Source: Dendrolimus kikuchii (lineage: Eukaryota > Arthropoda > Insecta > Lepidoptera > Lasiocampidae). From it: DNA of 64,000 bases. The stretch covers positions 13,541,401 to 13,605,400 of the forward strand of contig CM034405.1 of assembly GCA_019925095.2 (NCBI GenBank). The letters run 5' to 3'. Position numbers and translations under genes: made by a program. The notes beneath the pieces are model-generated. The model saw nothing but the letters and a program-made list of their open reading frames with translations. It ran no database searches and was not told the origin of the DNA. This document shows, piece after piece, positions 41,107-51,600 of this stretch (position 1 is its first letter; each line of letters starts with the position of its first letter).

Positions 41107-43320
41107 CTAGAAGAGAAACTATTGTCTATATTTAATTTATTATATTCAAAAGAAAAAGAACATAAATATAACAACAATATAATAAGCAAAAAGCATCTAC
41201 TACTATAGAGGTATCGCGAAGATCGTGGGTGTAGTATATCTACTATAACGAAATGCACCATAAAGATCTAAATAGTTATAATAATATTTGAATCTTCAAA
41301 TGTAGTTAAAGATGTTTTAACCTAAAATAATGAAGTCTCGATTTTTAACGCACTACCTTCTATATCCTGGCTATATTGGGCATTTTTCGGATTAATAAGT
41401 ACTTATAGAAGGGTTTTCAAAAAGAACTATATTTTTTAAACAGCAAATAAAACAAATAATTGCGATAAAAATGATTGAACCGACGAAAAGGTGATTGAAA
41501 ATTTTAATTAAAGATTCGACATCTGTAAGTGTGGGCGTGGTGGACATTGGTCTGATATCATTTTTCATTTATAATTGCCAAACCCTACTCTTTCTAATCC
41601 AATAAAAAATTGAATCAATTTCATCTCAATTTTCTTGTTGAAAAACCCTATACAGATGATCTAGATTTGTTCTGAAAGCTATGTAGTTGTTAAATTGCAG
41701 CTTGGATGCAGGTATATCTAAACTGGCGAAGCGGCTGATTGCGTACTCTACTTGTATTCGACGAGCAATATTAATTACTGCGGGCGAACTGCGTACAATC
41801 GTACACTGGCGTCTCACGTCTGTTCTGCCCCTGTAGACAAGTAGCATTGGTGCTAAACGAATGTAATGAAAATCTATGGAAATGACATAATACTTGGCGT
41901 AACGATATGTCATTCACATACATGTTCTATTATATTTATTTAGCGCTAATGTCACTTGTCTACAGAGGCTGGTACATTTATGTTGTCTATATGATCAAGT
42001 AAATAATTTACTTTCTAAACTTTACAAAAAATAAAATTATGACTCTAAGAACAGTTAGAAACGTTAGACGGAAAAGTCCAGAACTGTAAAGACACGACGC
42101 TAGTCAATGATATTAAATGATTAAAGGTAATGTTTATATGGAACGCTGTGGTTGATTCATTCAAATGGAGAAATAGAAATGAAATTTCTAATATAGGCTT
42201 AACGACCATTGGCCAATCTCAATATCACAATGCTATATAACCTTACGGGTTTATCAAAAGCGGCTCACGACGACGTATGTCGCATCCTCTAATGTCATGC
42301 TTTGCGCATCTTCAAGTTATACGCCTTCAGTATCGCAACTCAGAAAAAGATTGTGTTATCCAATCTCCTAACGTATGTATAAAGTCCGCACGCAGTATTT
42401 TAATACAAAACTCTTATGCAAATATAACTTAACGTCATAATTGGTAAAAGTGTATCTAATATCACACGGCCTTTTAAGCCTCGTGTTTATCAAGATACTT
42501 CATAAAGTGGATAGATATCCCTTGAAGCTTTGGTTTGCGCATGAACAATTTTCGAACAATACGGATGATAGTCGACAATATTCAAATGTGAGCCAGCCTT
42601 GTGAAGCCTAGTGACTCCGAAATAATTCTTAATTTGGACGGATTAACATTTGAAGCATCGGTTTCCGCGTGAGTAATCTTCGAGAATACGGATGATAAGG
42701 GGAAAAAATTAAAATATTGGTTGACTCTGAGAAACATTGTGTATTCGAAAATACTTCCGAATTTCGATAGGGTCTGACGTATCAGTATGCGCATGAAATG
42801 AAATTCTAGAATACGGGATTAGTAGAGCTTGTTTTTGGTGGATGCAGATAGTTCTTTGATTTATAGAAACTTGCAAATAAGATCGTAACACGAACAATTG
42901 GAACTATTCATGTCAACTAGAACTAACACACAGTCGAATAGACTAATTAAGATGCTGTGTAGAACGACCAAAGACAACAGATTTGTAAAATATATATTGG
43001 ATAATAAATATTAAATATAAATAGCGTATATATAAAAGACGCGATTTGTAAGCGTTGCGTAATTTTGCTAAAGTTCTGGATTAATTTGATTTGTATAATT
43101 AGGTCCAAATTAACGAGAATGTTCAGAGGAACTTCATACATAGAACCGGACATGTACAATCATAGGTCATAATTTAACATACAGTACGGTAGGCACGAAC
43201 AACATAATTTAACAAATGCCTATTATCTGATAACATAATCCTCCTTGGCAATAAAGTACTTTAAATAGCCATTGTTAAATTGTAAGCCGGTAACTAATGA
43301 CAGATTGACTTTAATCTTAC
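41107..43320. other. First coding intron, no repeat identified
   Basis: About 2.2 kb. AT-rich, no exon seen and no clear relation to the repeat families elsewhere in the window. Confidence 0.45.
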
Positions 43321-43411
43321 CATCAACTCCGGGTATAAAAGCGTAGACACTCGTGTAGATAAGCAAGAGAATGCATATGGGCGCCGATGTGACGCGCATT
43401 CTACGGCCCAT
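43321..43411 (-). CDS. Sidestep-like receptor, first coding exon with signal peptide
   Basis: From ATG 43411 the exon encodes MGRRMRVTSAPICILLLIYT then SVYAFIPGVD: a basic N-terminus, a hydrophobic core (ICILLLIY) and a likely cleavage after VYA. It ends at a good donor (GATG|GTAAGA) leaving one base, exactly what the Ig1a exon needs. The signal peptide directs the receptor to the cell surface. A second in-frame ATG lies four codons later. An out-of-frame ATG at 43415 overlaps the start and opens a four-codon upstream frame ending at 43401. Confidence 0.85.
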
Positions 43412-43530
43412 CCATACTCCTGCGCTGGGCTCTCATTGGCCAATAGAAACGCGTATGCGCATTTCGTATTATAATCTTGATATGTAGCTTGTACGTGCTC
43501 TTGTCATCTAGAGGCCTGATGTGAAGTATC
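43412..43530 (-). promoter_or_regulatory. 5' untranslated region and possible CCAAT element
   Basis: The palindrome ATTGGCCAAT lies about 25-35 bases upstream of the start codon (43433-43444). A pyrimidine-rich acceptor-like sequence (TTTCTCTTTCCAG) ends near 43531, so the first coding exon may begin there and the real promoter may lie further upstream. No TATA box or initiator is clear. Confidence 0.35.
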
Positions 43531-44830
43531 TGGAAAGAGAAACAAGTGTTCCTGAATTATGTGCTTTAAAATTTTTCCAGTGCTTTGACACGCATAAAGT
43601 GCAAAATATGATTGTCTCTCAGAATATCAACTAAAGCTGAGTTATTGTTCTGAGGCGTAGGTATACCGCGGAAAAAGTGTTCCTTGTCATCCCCATTATC
43701 AATTAATATATCTATTTATAATTCACGGTCAGGGACTTCAAATTGAGAAATATTTTCCCCAAAATTTTTTTATTGGGATCAAAAAATGTTGGGATAAGTA
43801 GGTTTCAATTAAGTAGATAATTTTGTTTCTACGACGTAAAAAAGTAAGGCTAAGCACTAAAATGTATTTAATAATGATGACGGTCTGTTATGTTACTTCT
43901 GGCATAATAAATTGATCAAATCGGAGAAATTTTCGAAATTCGGTCTGGAGAACCTGTTCACTGATCATTTCCAAGGGTGTGAAGAAGGAAAAAGCAAACA
44001 TCCAAACAAAGACTCTTTACATATTTATCTAATACTACGGAATGATTATTGGGTATATTACGAATTTGCTGAACAATATGAACATGTTTTATGCGGTCAA
44101 ACTAATAAATATTTTTTCCGGGTTCTATCCTGGAATTTATAACTTGGAAAAGTATAATACATTTAGTTCAGCTTACGACTCAATGGCAGAAATTCTTGGA
44201 CTCGATAGACCTAGTAGCGTTCTCCCAGATTTATTAAGTTCAAATGCCATTCAACCCAGTCTCGGTAATATATTGTGAGAGAACTGTTACAGCTTAACCG
44301 ATGAAAATATGAATTTATACATTTTGGTAAAAAAAGAATGCAATTACTAATCTGTACTATAATAAATCTAGAAGGGGTCGAGTTTGTATAAGGTTTTTTT
44401 TGCATACCATGAAAATGGTAGAATGTATAAAAGATTAATGTATCATAGTAACAACTTTTATACTACATTCTGGAAAAATAAAGATTATTATTGTTATAAG
44501 GAATATAAGAAAGAGACAAAATCAGGAGTAGCCAGCAGGTGGCATAAAATTACACTTTTAGAATTTTTTATACATAGACGTGTGAACTATTGATAGACAG
44601 TTCATCAAAATATCTTAACGAAGTTCCTTAGTGGCTTTTTGTTAACACGACTTTATTTCTTTCTTTTTTTCATGTTTTTTCTTTCTTTCTTTAGTTTGGA
44701 ATGAAATATCTCCTATATTTCATCCAAACTCTAATGTCCACTAAAATACCCTTTTACTTTCGAACAGTCGGAAAATTCCAACAAATCAAGATGATATAAT
44801 GTAAAAATTACTTTTACAACTTTTACTTTT
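43531..44830. other. Upstream region, no convincing gene
   Basis: AT-rich. The frame at 44384-44593 (KNKDYYCYKEYKK and a weak basic end) faintly resembles a FLYWCH-type zinc finger but lacks its full cysteine/histidine set, so it is not called. Confidence 0.4.
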
Positions 44831-45095
44831 ACTCAAAGGGCGCGGGTTCAAGACCTGGCCGGAATGTATGCACCACTTACGAAGTTTTCTGACCTAATGT
44901 ACGTATTGTTACAATTACAACGTGTTAACAACTGTGAAGGAAAATCATCGTGATGAAACTTGCATATCGAGATAACCGATGTGTCAAACCCGCCAAACCG
45001 TCGTAGACAAGCATGGCGAATATATTGTCCGTTCCCCTATAGTGAAAGGCTCAAGCTCAGCAGTGGAACGTTTATGGGCTGTATTATTATTATAG
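44831..45095 (+). mobile_element. tRNA-derived SINE, family 1, 5'-truncated
   Basis: Begins at AAAGGGCGCGGGTTCAAGAC (B box), lacking the A box, then CACCACTTACGAAGTTTTCT, TCGAGATAACCGATGT, AGCTCAGCAGTGGAACGTTT and an ATT-rich tail. Confidence 0.8.
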
Positions 45096-45527
45096 GCAAA
45101 TGACAAAACATTGATCGTTACCAATTCAAATCGTACCATAGGTACATACTTGGCTGATTTTGCAATAGATCCTCATATACTCCCAGTGTCTTAACTAAGT
45201 AAAATATAAAGCTATCTTTTTAGGTCGGATTCGTTCCATTTAAATGAATTAATGGTCTGTTCGTGTGGTTGAAGATAAAGAAGGGGATCAGAGCGCTCTG
45301 TTCCCCACGGGCTTCGCTGCTGGAATAGGGAAATTCAAATTGGGTTTGTAATGGAGTCGAGAATTGGCTGATACTTTACCACTATTACGAATTCTGTGAA
45401 GATTAGCCAGCCTGTGCACTCAAAATCGTTAATCCATCATTATACTTAAATAGTGTTAACATTATTTTCTAGTTTCACTTACTTAAAGTAATCGTACAAT
45501 ATCACTAACGCCGTTTCACGTAAACAC
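45096..45527. other. Unassigned upstream DNA
   Basis: Nothing recognised. Confidence 0.4.
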
Positions 45528-45630
45528 TTACGGTCTTATTCTTAGTGAGTCAAAGTAAGTTTGAACGCTTTTTTAAGAACCATAAAGAAGCGTTCAAACT
45601 TACTCTAACTCTCTATGAATAAGATCGTTA
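45528..45630. repeat. Long imperfect hairpin (MITE-like)
   Basis: Arms of about 43 bases around a loop of about 17 pair with some six mismatches. The inner 17 bases (AAGTTTGAACGCTT region) pair perfectly: left TAAGTTTGAACGCTT, right AAGCGTTCAAACTTA. The outer part has GGTCTTATTC on the left and GAATAAGATC on the right. Confidence 0.8.
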
Positions 45631-46001
45631 CTTTTATATTAGTTTAGCTGTCTTAAATGAAACAATTTTTCTTTTCTTTCTTTTTTATTTGTTTGCTAGG
45701 TTATTCGGAAGAGGTCGGCAATTAGGGATAAGACAGCCTTTTGTCTTCAATTAGAATAGTACCATCTTTCAAATAAGGGTGGTTACGCTAGTCGCAAGGG
45801 GTGCACGAACGCCGCGACATAGAATTGAAGCTGCCTCCATATCATAAAATAGTGGAGAAACAATTTCCCCACAAAAATTTAAAGAGTATTCAATTTTATG
45901 TGTAATTGATATTTGTCAATATAGTACATTAAGCGGGCCTGAAGGTGCCGCTTTCGGAGAAGCACTTGGTGAAATTGACACCTATCTAGATATACTGGTT
46001 T
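45631..46001. other. Unassigned upstream DNA
   Basis: Nothing recognised except a possible old repeat near 45735 (GACAGCCTTTTGTCTTCAAT) that resembles 24885. The last eight bases form the target duplication of the next element. Confidence 0.4.
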
Positions 46002-46482
46002 CAGGGGCGTAGCTACCGCTGTATCAGCCGTATCAATGATACGGGGCTTCTAGCTGTAGGGGCCCCGAAAATTCTTAAAATGTTATCTACATTCTTTTAA
46101 AGATGAATAAAATTTTTGAGAATAACTGCTCGGCTAACAGGAACGGCTATCAGATTTGTCATTATTGTCGATGGAGGCAGAATCTAGAAAAACTGAAATC
46201 GTCCTCAGCTAAGATTAATCATAAAAACTTTCAAATTAAATCTATCTATCTATACATATAATAAAATTGTAGAGGTCGAATTTCTGTACAATGAACAAAA
46301 ATGTTTAAAACCGTGTCAGGGGGATGTAAGAAGTGGACTTAACTCCTAGGAGCGTTCGGTATAAATAGTAACTTATAATCAATATATGATTATTTTAATT
46401 CAATTCAAGTATTTTGTTTATCTCCTTGGGGCGCCCCAACAGATTTTGATACACGTCCCGTCTAAAGCAAGCTACGCCACTG
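46002..46482. mobile_element. hAT-type MITE with perfect 8-bp target duplication
   Basis: A 481-base element begins CAGGGGCGTAGCTACCGC and ends GCAAGCTACGCCACTG, giving terminal inverted repeats CAG(G/T)GGCGTAGCT. It is flanked on both sides by ACTGGTTT (45994-46001 and 46483-46490). An 8-bp duplication with CAGxGGCGTA-type ends is diagnostic for hAT transposons. There is no transposase, so it is non-autonomous. Confidence 0.93.
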
Positions 46483-46861
46483 ACTGGTTTACTTTATTTT
46501 GATACTTGTCATATTCGGAATACGAATCTGCGAAAGCTGCTGCTTTAGACCCCCAGAAAACATAGATTCAAAATGTGATATCTATTATCATTATAAAATA
46601 GTTCTAGATTCGATTCGATACATAAATCGAGGCATAACTTATTTTTGTTGTGTTAATATTGACGAGTGGTTTGCGGCTATTAACGACGTTAATTGAGAAA
46701 CGCGTTGCGGTTACCACACTGATGAACGATTGTAGTGCGTATTCATTAGCTTGCATTTCATTTCAACTCGAAGTGTTAATGATAAATGAAGTGCTAATTT
46801 TGAGAGCATGTCATGATTATATCCGGTTGCGAAAAAAGGGTCTTTAAATTTGTTCTTCTAA

Positions 46862-47165
46862 TCTACTGCTATCAGGCATAAGGCTGTATGCATAAGGCAC
46901 ACACTGTACATGCACTTCCTCACAACACCAGCATGTAACAGATCCACTCTACATTAGTGTAAGTTTAGTATTAAAATTAGAATAAATTAATATAATAAGT
47001 TATTCTTAAGGTACACCACAACACAAATATGCATTCATTAAATGTCACACACAATAACAAAGTAACAAATAAGCGTGTACAACTTCTTAACTTCTTAAAT
47101 TTAATTGTAAAAAAGGGTACGGAACTAGTAGAGTCTGTAGTTGTTAATAATAATAAAAAAATCTA
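46862..47165 (-). repeat. Interspersed repeat family E, copy 2
   Basis: Reverse-oriented match to 18601-18870, including CACAACACCAGCATGTAACA, GGTACACCACAACAC, AACAAATAAGCGTGTA and AATTGTAAAAAAGGGTAC. This copy extends further at its outer end (AAGGCACACACTGTACATGC). Confidence 0.8.
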
Positions 47166-47329
47166 CTGCTGTCATGGAAGTAGACTATTTGGATAAGCTA
47201 TACCATTGTTCGTTCCACATAACTAGCTTGTTTCCGTGAAAGATGGCCGTAAGCTTGTAAGCAATGTTTTTGAAGCACAGTAGTTTAATATAAACTATTT
47301 TTAGTAATGGATGTCTCCCGGCCCAGAGA

Positions 47330-47600
47330 GATGAAAGTTATGTGACAGAAAGAAGGAAGATCGATGGACAGAAGTGTAAAAGTAGACCAAGAAAGAGATG
47401 AATGGATTGCGCGAAGAATTACTTAAAGATTTGTGGTGTGACAGCGGATGTATGCCCAAGTTAAGGAGTATGGAAATGGAAAAACTACACCTAACTTCTC
47501 TCCTATTGAGGAGAAGAGAACATGATGTCGAAGAAGTGTTAGACTTCCACTACAGCTTCGCCCGTAGGACATTCTCTGGAGGGGAATGATGAGACACTGG
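47330..47600 (+). mobile_element. Decayed LINE C-terminal fragment
   Basis: In broken frames it reads GQKCKSRPRKR, then MDCAKNYLKICGVTADVC. This resembles the basic C-terminus of LINE polyproteins (GRPxxRWxDxxxxDLxxxGVT). A stop interrupts it. The 63-residue frame at 47398 is not a gene. Confidence 0.45.
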
Positions 47601-47764
47601 CCATAATAATAAATCTTCTTAAAAAGAAGAAAAGAGAGAAAGAAAAAGAAGTCTCGACATTGTCATAGCTTTAGAACAGTCGTTTTTAGTTTTATTTAAT
47701 TTCAATTAATAATTATTTTAGTGGGTCTCTATGCTTTCCCACAGACACATTGTGTCGAGTCCTA

Positions 47765-47880
47765 ATAACTGGAATAAAGTAAATGAAAAGAGAGATGTCT
47801 TCCGGACAGGATTCAAACCCGCTTCATTGGTATGAGACGCGGTTGTGTTAGCCAGTCCAGTAAGTCACTACGGTACTTGC
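47765..47880 (-). mobile_element. tRNA-derived SINE head, family 3
   Basis: On the minus strand an A-box-like TAGTGACTTACTGGACTGG is followed by a B box GGGTTTGAATCC and CTGTCCGGAAGACATC. No tRNA cloverleaf could be completed. Confidence 0.5.
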
Positions 47881-48153
47881 AATAAAGTAAATTAATTAGT
47901 ACAAATTAAGAGGGCACGAACTAGCGAGGACGACCATAAACGGGTAATCAACTTGAAACTGAGTTATGTGTTTATTGTCGCTATACGTAGGGACTCGAGT
48001 CCTATTATACTGTGGAGGGAAACGCACGTATTATCCTTACTTAATGAAGGTAGATTATAGTGGCATAATTTGAGTCCTGCCATGTAGCGACACATAAAAA
48101 GGTGATACGTAATTACACATGGCAAATATAACAAGGTGGACATCTTCTTATTA

Positions 48154-49165
48154 GGGAACGTACCCATGCTCCGTGGGCTATTTTTTACAATTTTCTGTCC
48201 CTCTCCTCGCCCCTAACCGCCCGTAGTATATGCCAAGACCCCCTTCCCATCTAGTTTTCACGTAGTAATTCATAAATAAGGGTTTAAATTATTTTTTGCT
48301 GACAGAAAGTGAAAAAAAAAAACATTTGGCTCATATTTGTCTTTATGAATACAGCGCTTACTGAGTGACGCCAAGAGTGCGTACATATATAATAACAAGT
48401 GAAAAATATTTTAATAAACGCATTCTATAGCCGATCGTACAACGATATTATAGTATCAATCACCACGAACTCTCGTCAACTTGCTTGACAATTGCAATTG
48501 CACTGCACTACAAACTCTTAGTTTTGAATCAACTAACGTCCCGACATATATACGTCAGTGTTGCTGCTGTATTCAAATGTGGCGCGCAGCGTTTTTAGTG
48601 CTTTTCAAACGGCTAAAAGACAAAAACTAGGTTGTTTTATTGGCATATAATATGGGTGGTAAACGACAAACAAAAAAAACAAACGTGTGCGTCTCGGACG
48701 CCCGACAGAAGTGATAACTTAAACTAATCTAAGTTGAACTATTTAACATTGAAATTGTTTCACTTCAGAAAAGCTTAGGTTATTACTTAAATTTTATGTA
48801 TAACCTTTCCTAACATTATCATATTAATAAATATGATAATGTAAGGAAAGGTTATTTATTAATAAAATCTTTTATTGATTATAAAATATATTTTATTCTT
48901 AGTTACAATTCTTGAATATGTACATTAGAATTTTGTGTATGTACATTATTAATATCACTAATTAATCTAATTACCGAAATACGGATAGCGCTGTGGGTTA
49001 GAGTGAGAGAGAAGGAGCCTGCCTACCGCTGACGCATGCGTGAGAGAAAGGGAAGTCAGACAGACTGGCGCCGTAACGCATTAAGTAACGAAGCGGTTTA
49101 CCATCCCATAAGAAGTTATCACTTCAAAATGGAAAGAATCGGGCACGTAATATGGGTACGTTCCC
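48154..49165. mobile_element. Non-autonomous PIF/Harbinger-like element
   Basis: A 1,012-base element with 14-bp perfect terminal inverted repeats GGGAACGTACCCAT, extended imperfectly to GTG. It is flanked by TTA on both sides (48151-48153 and 49166-49168). A 3-bp TWA duplication fits PIF/Harbinger. No transposase or Myb-like frame is seen inside. A strong internal palindrome lies at 48800-48855. Confidence 0.8.
48800..48855. repeat. Near-perfect palindrome inside the Harbinger-like element
   Basis: ATAACCTTTCCTAACATTATC pairs with GATAATGTAAGGAAAGGTTAT with one mismatch or indel, around a short AT loop. Confidence 0.85.
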
Positions 49166-50275
49166 TTAGCTGTCCTGTAAAGTTATATACCTATACATGT
49201 CGCTTACGATGTTCTTTCATAACAGGCTCGATATATACAGGTACACTTCTTCCTTGATGGAGAATTAAATTTACCCGAGCGCAGTCGCCGTAAAGCAAAA
49301 TGTAGCAGTACTTTGCATACATTAGAAAAGCAGTCTCAAAGTGCTCGAACATTTCTAAATTCAATTACGGAACTTGGCATTTGCAACGATGCTGACTATC
49401 ACATACTTATAACGAGTTCTATTAGAACTGCAACTGTGTTCTACAACAAAATGAATATATTCAAAGGTAACGAAACGTAACTAGCCTTTTGGACGCTTTA
49501 TTTATCTGTAGAAGAAGGTGATCTAGACTCAGTATTCTACTTAAAGAGTCTTAGGGAAGCCTGAAATTTCTTTAATAACAGTATTGTCACGAATTTGCGG
49601 GACTCGAATTAAAATGCCGTTAGAATTATTATAGACTTTATAGAATTATTATAGAGTTTATTAGAACTATACAAACACGTATAACACAGGTACAAATATA
49701 ACCGAACGCAACAAATCCAAACGTAATGCAAAAGGTCGTAGTTCAATAAAACGCGCAAAGTCCGTCACTATTAGGTTCCCAAATGCACACACGTCACGCC
49801 TAGATCGTAGTTGTAGCTCAAATGAGCCCTCTCTCAATCAGGCCATCGTTTTGTGTTTTTACAGATCTGTACGTGGAATTTGTCTTTGTCGGAGCCTAAG
49901 TTGTAACAGTAGTTGGACCATGATCTCGCCCGATGTAGAGCGAAGATATGGTCTAGAATGGAGCACGCTTACCTGGAAGGTACCTATTCACATGGGACTT
50001 GGAGACACCCAGGTTGTAAGCATCAGGAAAGACAGACTCCGCCAATGAGTTCTACTCCTTTCCTTCCTTGTAGATTAATAGATAAGTAAGTAGATTCCAA
50101 TTAGGTTTTATTTTCTTCTCTGTATTAGTTTATAACATTGTAAATAAGTATTATTATTATTTATTCAAATTCATAAAAATTGATTATATTCATCTTTCTT
50201 AGGTTTTTGTGATTACAGTATAATCAATTAATTTTATGGTGTAATTGAAAAATAACATTTACATATTTTTTTAGT
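49166..50275. other. Unassigned DNA with a LINE tail
   Basis: A CR1-like tail (copy 3) is at 49505-49561 (AAGGTGATCTAGACTCAGTATTCTACTT). The frame 49851-50048 has no domain. Confidence 0.45.
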
Positions 50276-50279
50276 AATT

Positions 50280-50575
50280 AATAAATAATATAAAAAAGAA
50301 ATTATACAAAATATCTAACGTGGCGTCCACACTAGTTTCATTTGCACTATATTGTAGTGGAACACATACAAGCCAATAGATGGCGCTGTGCAATAATTGA
50401 AGTCGCAAATGTTTTCCGAAACGTACAAAGAATATATACAAATTTTCAACAATAACCGGTGGGCCTAGGCCTGCGAGGTACAATAATAGCCTCGCTGGAA
50501 GATCTGCCTTTGAGATGGAGGAGCATTCCATCTCGCTTCTCCACCATATACGGGGCACCCCCTTTAGCCTTTAAG
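50280..50575 (+). repeat. Interspersed repeat family G, copy 2
   Basis: Parallels 31290-31590 throughout, e.g. AGTGGAACACATACAAGCCA, ACAAAGAATATATACAAATT, CTAGGCCTGCGAGGTAC and the end ACGGGGCACCCCCTTTA. Confidence 0.78.
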
Positions 50576-50984
50576 TTTAACATGATCATCATAAAAAGGT
50601 GATATTTTTATATTATTGCAAATAATCATATAAACTGTTCATTTAATTCGATGCAACGCAACGACGATCGAACCATTCAATACGACGTAGATGTGGGCAA
50701 AGCCTTATATGTACATTGGAAGGGATACCTCGACGCAATTCACTGACCTAAAAATAAATAATGTCTGTTGTAACACGGTTTGAAACCAATCTCGATCGTA
50801 CGTCATTTCAAACAAATGATACGTTGGTGGGGTTCAGCGGGAATTTGCGTACAAATTGGATCTTGACGCATTTGTCATCATCATTTTCGCTATCTCAGAC
50901 GATTTGACGATTATAAATTGACTACGATCGTTTTCTTTCAATGCTGCGTCCACATCTATTATTTAGGCTGATCTGATCACCTAT

Positions 50985-51300
50985 ATAATGAATGAATGAA
51001 TATGCTTTATTGTGTGTTAAAAGATACAGTTAACAGAAATAAAAGTTTACAATGTGGAAATGTTACAGTTACATGGTGGAAATACCACCAGTAAGAACCA
51101 AGCGTTTCGCTTCATCTTTTCTGGTGCGCACTGCCCAAGAGTGGTGTTTTTTCTGACAAGTACAATCTTGAAGTCTTCAAGTCACGAGTGAATAGGTATC
51201 TTCTAGGTAAGCGTGCTGCATCCTAGACTGCGTCATCACTCAAGATCAGGTGAGACAGTGGTCAAATGCAAACCTATACTTCCATTAAAAAAAAAGTGTT
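50985..51300 (+). mobile_element. LINE 3' tail, copy 2
   Basis: Reads LEVFKSRVNRYLLGKRAAS across 51165-51235 (GTCTTCAAGTCACGAGTGAATAGGTATCTTCTAGG), a LINE reverse-transcriptase C-terminus. It ends in an A-run. The preceding GAATGAATGAATATGCTTTATTG may belong to another copy. Confidence 0.65.
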
Positions 51301-51483
51301 ATGTTGCATAATTGTCACTACTCATCTAGTATCTTATAATAAATAAATATATACAATATATACATGGTATCATATAAATATATTAGTAAAACATAAAAAA
51401 ATACACGACAGAGATATAAATAAAATATTTGCCATACACTTAGACATAAATTTAACACAAATGGTCAAAAAATATTTAAAAAT

Positions 51484-51600
51484 GTCTCATCTCATCTCAT
51501 AACTTCACGCCAGTTCCCTTGCGGGGTAGGCACGAACAACAGAGTGCCATTTTGGCTTACACGTGCCTACACGGCACTCTGCTCCTCTCGACCCGCCAGA
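51484..51600 (-). mobile_element. 3' scrap of the 16-17 kb LINE
   Basis: CATAACTTCACGCCAGTTCCCTTGCGGGGTAGGCACGAACAACAGAGTGCC is the same minus-strand 3' end as at 15990-16042 (encoding the C-terminal AYPARELA). Only the last 20 or so codons remain. Confidence 0.8.
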
